In this document: positions 62,206 to 64,000 of the stretch, piece after piece | Layout of the letters: every line of letters starts with the position of its first letter | Position numbering within the stretch: position 1 is the first letter of the stretch | Origin: Undaria pinnatifida | Lineage: Eukaryota; Sar; Phaeophyceae; Laminariales; Alariaceae | Direction: 5' to 3' | Assembly: GCA_012845835.1 (NCBI GenBank) | Contig: JABAKD010000005.1 | Span: 11,576,705-11,640,704, forward strand | Length of the DNA stretch: 64,000 bases | The notes under the pieces: model-generated | What the model was told of the DNA's origin: nothing | Databases searched by the model: none | Seen by the model: only the letters and a program-made list of their open reading frames with translations | Made by a program: the position numbers and the translations under genes

Positions 62206-63079
62206 CACTAATACTAATCAATGGAAACAAAATTGCAGTGGAGCTACATACATCTGGGGAGCTACAATACATGTACTTTCAAGGCGCCTAGCAATTTACT
62301 ACTAGTAGTTATGGATGAATATATGTCGACCTTAGTAGTTTTATCGATTGCTATTCTATGTATGGATGCTTATACCTCGATAGATGTTTACAAAATGATA
62401 GATTCTGCTGTTCCAAATTCGCTCAGATAATGTGCCAAGGATGTACAACAATGACAGATATAGCTAATGTCTTTTTCGTCTTGTTTCGTTTTTATTCTCT
62501 TTTCTTTCCTTTCCTTCATCTTCTTTTCTTTTCTTTGTTTCTTTTTCTCCAATTGACTTATGCCTGTCGTGCGTATGCGTAGTGATAGATACTACGTGTA
62601 ATATATACGCGGTAGTCTTCCTTGGGTGACAATCGGAATATTTGGTTTCTCCAGGCGTGAGTAGTGAGACGTATGCACAGGCCTGGACCTGGCACATCGT
62701 AGACTGACTCCCGATTTCACTTTTATATGTTTCTGGTGGAGGCATGAATTGCGTCAGCTGTGATGTATGCGTGTACCACCTTGGGTTGTGTGTGTTTTTC
62801 CCTGGGGTATTCCTCAGCTCCAGAGTGACTGGAGCCTGTCCTGTGACCACGGACTTGATTATGCGAGTTAATGTGAGAACAACAACAACAATGCCTACAA
62901 TTAGATTGATGTGTGTTAGATACCTAAGGAATTCCACACGTTACTCTGTTAGTAAAGACTCGAGCTTTCGAAGGGTTGCATTTATATTTATAAGACGACA
63001 ACTCTCGATAAACCAGGAAGGTAAATATACATGTGCTCGAAACCTTTCACCACCCCTTTTTCCCACCCAACTTGTCCCA
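62206..63079. other. no gene recognised; pyrimidine-rich tract
   Basis: A TTTTC/CTTTT-rich tract at about 62480-62550 creates a Lys/Glu-rich frame on - (62464-62937) that begins with a hydrophobic stretch (LIVGIVVVVLTLT). It is not supported as a gene. Confidence 0.35.
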
Positions 63080-63345
63080 AGCCACTGTTTATACCCTTTT
63101 GGTGGAGATAAGTCGGTGTTGCTAGACTCCATCGATCCCCTAGACTCACCTCGTCTCCCTAGACTACATCGTTGGATACCATCTTCACCTTGTACCACAC
63201 AGCTTCGTCGAGTACATCGTGTACCACGCAGGCTCATCGAGTCCGTCGCATACTGAACAGCTCCATTCGTCGGGTACAACACAGCGTCGTCGCGTCCGTC
63301 GTGTGCTACACAACTTCGTCGAGTTCATGTTACTCTACACGACAG
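63080..63345. repeat. degenerate short tandem repeat, ~30-40 bp units
   Basis: Words CGTCGAGTACATCGTGTACC, CATCGAGTCCGTCGCATAC, CGTCGGGTACAACACAGC and CGTCGCGTCCGTCGTGTGCT recur, each near a CACAGCTTCGT or CACAACTTCGT-like word. Confidence 0.65.
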
Positions 63346-63359
63346 CAAAGCGAGAGTTT

Positions 63360-64000
63360 TCGTCAAAGGGAAACGGGCGGCGTCCCGGGGAGGGAGGGAG
63401 GAGTGATTGAAGGAAAGAAAATTGCAATAAGAGTGGGGCCGTCTGGGGACCGTTTAGCGCACCTTACCCGAGGGGAGACCCACCACGGGAGGCCCGCCAC
63501 AGAGCGGCCGGGCTGGAGGCCCACCACAGGGCGGCCAGGTTGGATGGGATCCACAGAGTGGTGCAGGACAAGAGGCAGCAGGACCGGTAAATCCTGTAAG
63601 AGCGGGAGGCGGGTACAATCAGATGTCCCCTCCCTGCCTACCGTCGCCTTTTGGAATCAGAGGACGATGGGGTCCACCGGCAGCCCCAAGAGGAGTACGT
63701 TTCGAACCCTAGATCGCGTTAGGGACCTCCGAGGGTGCCAAGGTCGCCGCACCAACAACAACCAAGGTTTTCCGGCCAACAGCAGCCAGGGTTTGCGGGT
63801 CAACAGCAGTCAGGGGTCGCTGGCCAACAACAGTCAGGCTTCACTGGTCAACAGCAGCCAGAGTACATCAGACCAGCGGAAGGTCAGGGGTAGCAGGTAC
63901 CGTGGGGTGGTCAACCATGATGCAGGGGTGGGGACACCAGGGAGGACAACCACCCTTCCCACTAGGAAGTGGTGGATCGCAGATCGGACGGCCTAATCCG
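63360..64000 (+). other. GC-rich Q/G/P-rich coding-like region running off the window
   Basis: One + frame is open from 63172 past 63996. In other + frames low-complexity peptides look more natural: GGPPQSGRAGGPPQGGQ (about 63488-63540), then QQQPRFSGQQQPGFAGQQQ and a repeat of GQQQ.G (63753-63870), then GWSTMMQGWGHQGGQPPFP near the end. The switch of frame between blocks suggests intervening introns or decay. It may be part of a low-complexity RNA-binding-type protein or a gag-like protein; no family is assigned. Confidence 0.35.

Noticed and set aside
62464-62937. 157-codon frame on - with a hydrophobic N-terminus and Lys/Glu tail
   Set aside because: The tail is produced by a TTTTC tract, there is no domain, and no supporting context.
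1-64000. Reassignment of TAG as a sense codon, suggested by in-frame TAGs in transposons
   Set aside because: TAA and other breaks occur in the same elements, so ordinary decay explains them; host exons contain no in-frame TAG.

Overview
The window looks like nuclear DNA of a stramenopile, most likely a brown alga (inference). Reasons: genes are split by spliceosomal GT..AG introns, no bacterial-style operons are seen, most of the sequence is retrotransposons and satellites, and the clearest host gene joins GG[AV]-type beta-helix repeats (polymorphic outer-membrane-protein, POMP, type) to a Cys-rich module and a multi-pass membrane domain. I know that architecture from brown algae and related stramenopiles. 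Only two host genes can be supported: the POMP-like gene on + (seven exons, 19575-37434) and a Cys-rich-repeat membrane protein gene on - (three exons, 50591-55008). Nearly everything else is mobile or repetitive.

Layout. 1-3787: the 3' part of a decayed Ty1/copia element (+) ending in an LTR. 4643-12918: a decayed Ty3/gypsy element (-). In its reading order it has gag with a coiled coil and zinc knuckle, then a NADAR (YbiA-like) domain where reverse transcriptase would be expected, then integrase, chromodomain and a Tudor-like domain. 13.1-13.9 kb: an 84-bp minisatellite. 15.7-16.7 kb: a MITE, then a solo LTR nested in another solo LTR. 17.7-18.4 kb: a ~200-bp tandem repeat. 19575-37434: the POMP-like gene. 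Its 11.7-kb intron holds two unusual satellite families (GGAAGCTTCC type and GGTACCGGTA type), an ATGT microsatellite, MITEs and several tandem repeats. 39800-46724: a complete copia provirus (-) with two ~480-bp LTRs and the 5-bp target duplication TTGAC; it is a sister of the copia relic at 1-3787. 47.2-47.45 kb: tRNA-derived, SINE-like pieces. 50591-55008: the Cys-rich gene, with two MITEs in an intron. 56.35-57.49 kb: a higher-order tandem repeat. 60.5-61.4 kb: a poly-C repeat. 63.1-64 kb: a short tandem repeat and a Q/G/P-rich reading frame that runs off the window.

Three families of short inverted-repeat elements (called M1, X and Y here) have different interiors, but all carry CTACGATAG or CTACGGTAG at or near both ends. 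This suggests they are moved by one transposase family.

All retrotransposon coding regions carry stops or frameshifts, so none looks autonomous as written. The most unusual observation is the NADAR domain inside the gypsy element. Element boundaries given as approximate were read by eye; exon boundaries were checked for splice dinucleotides and phase.
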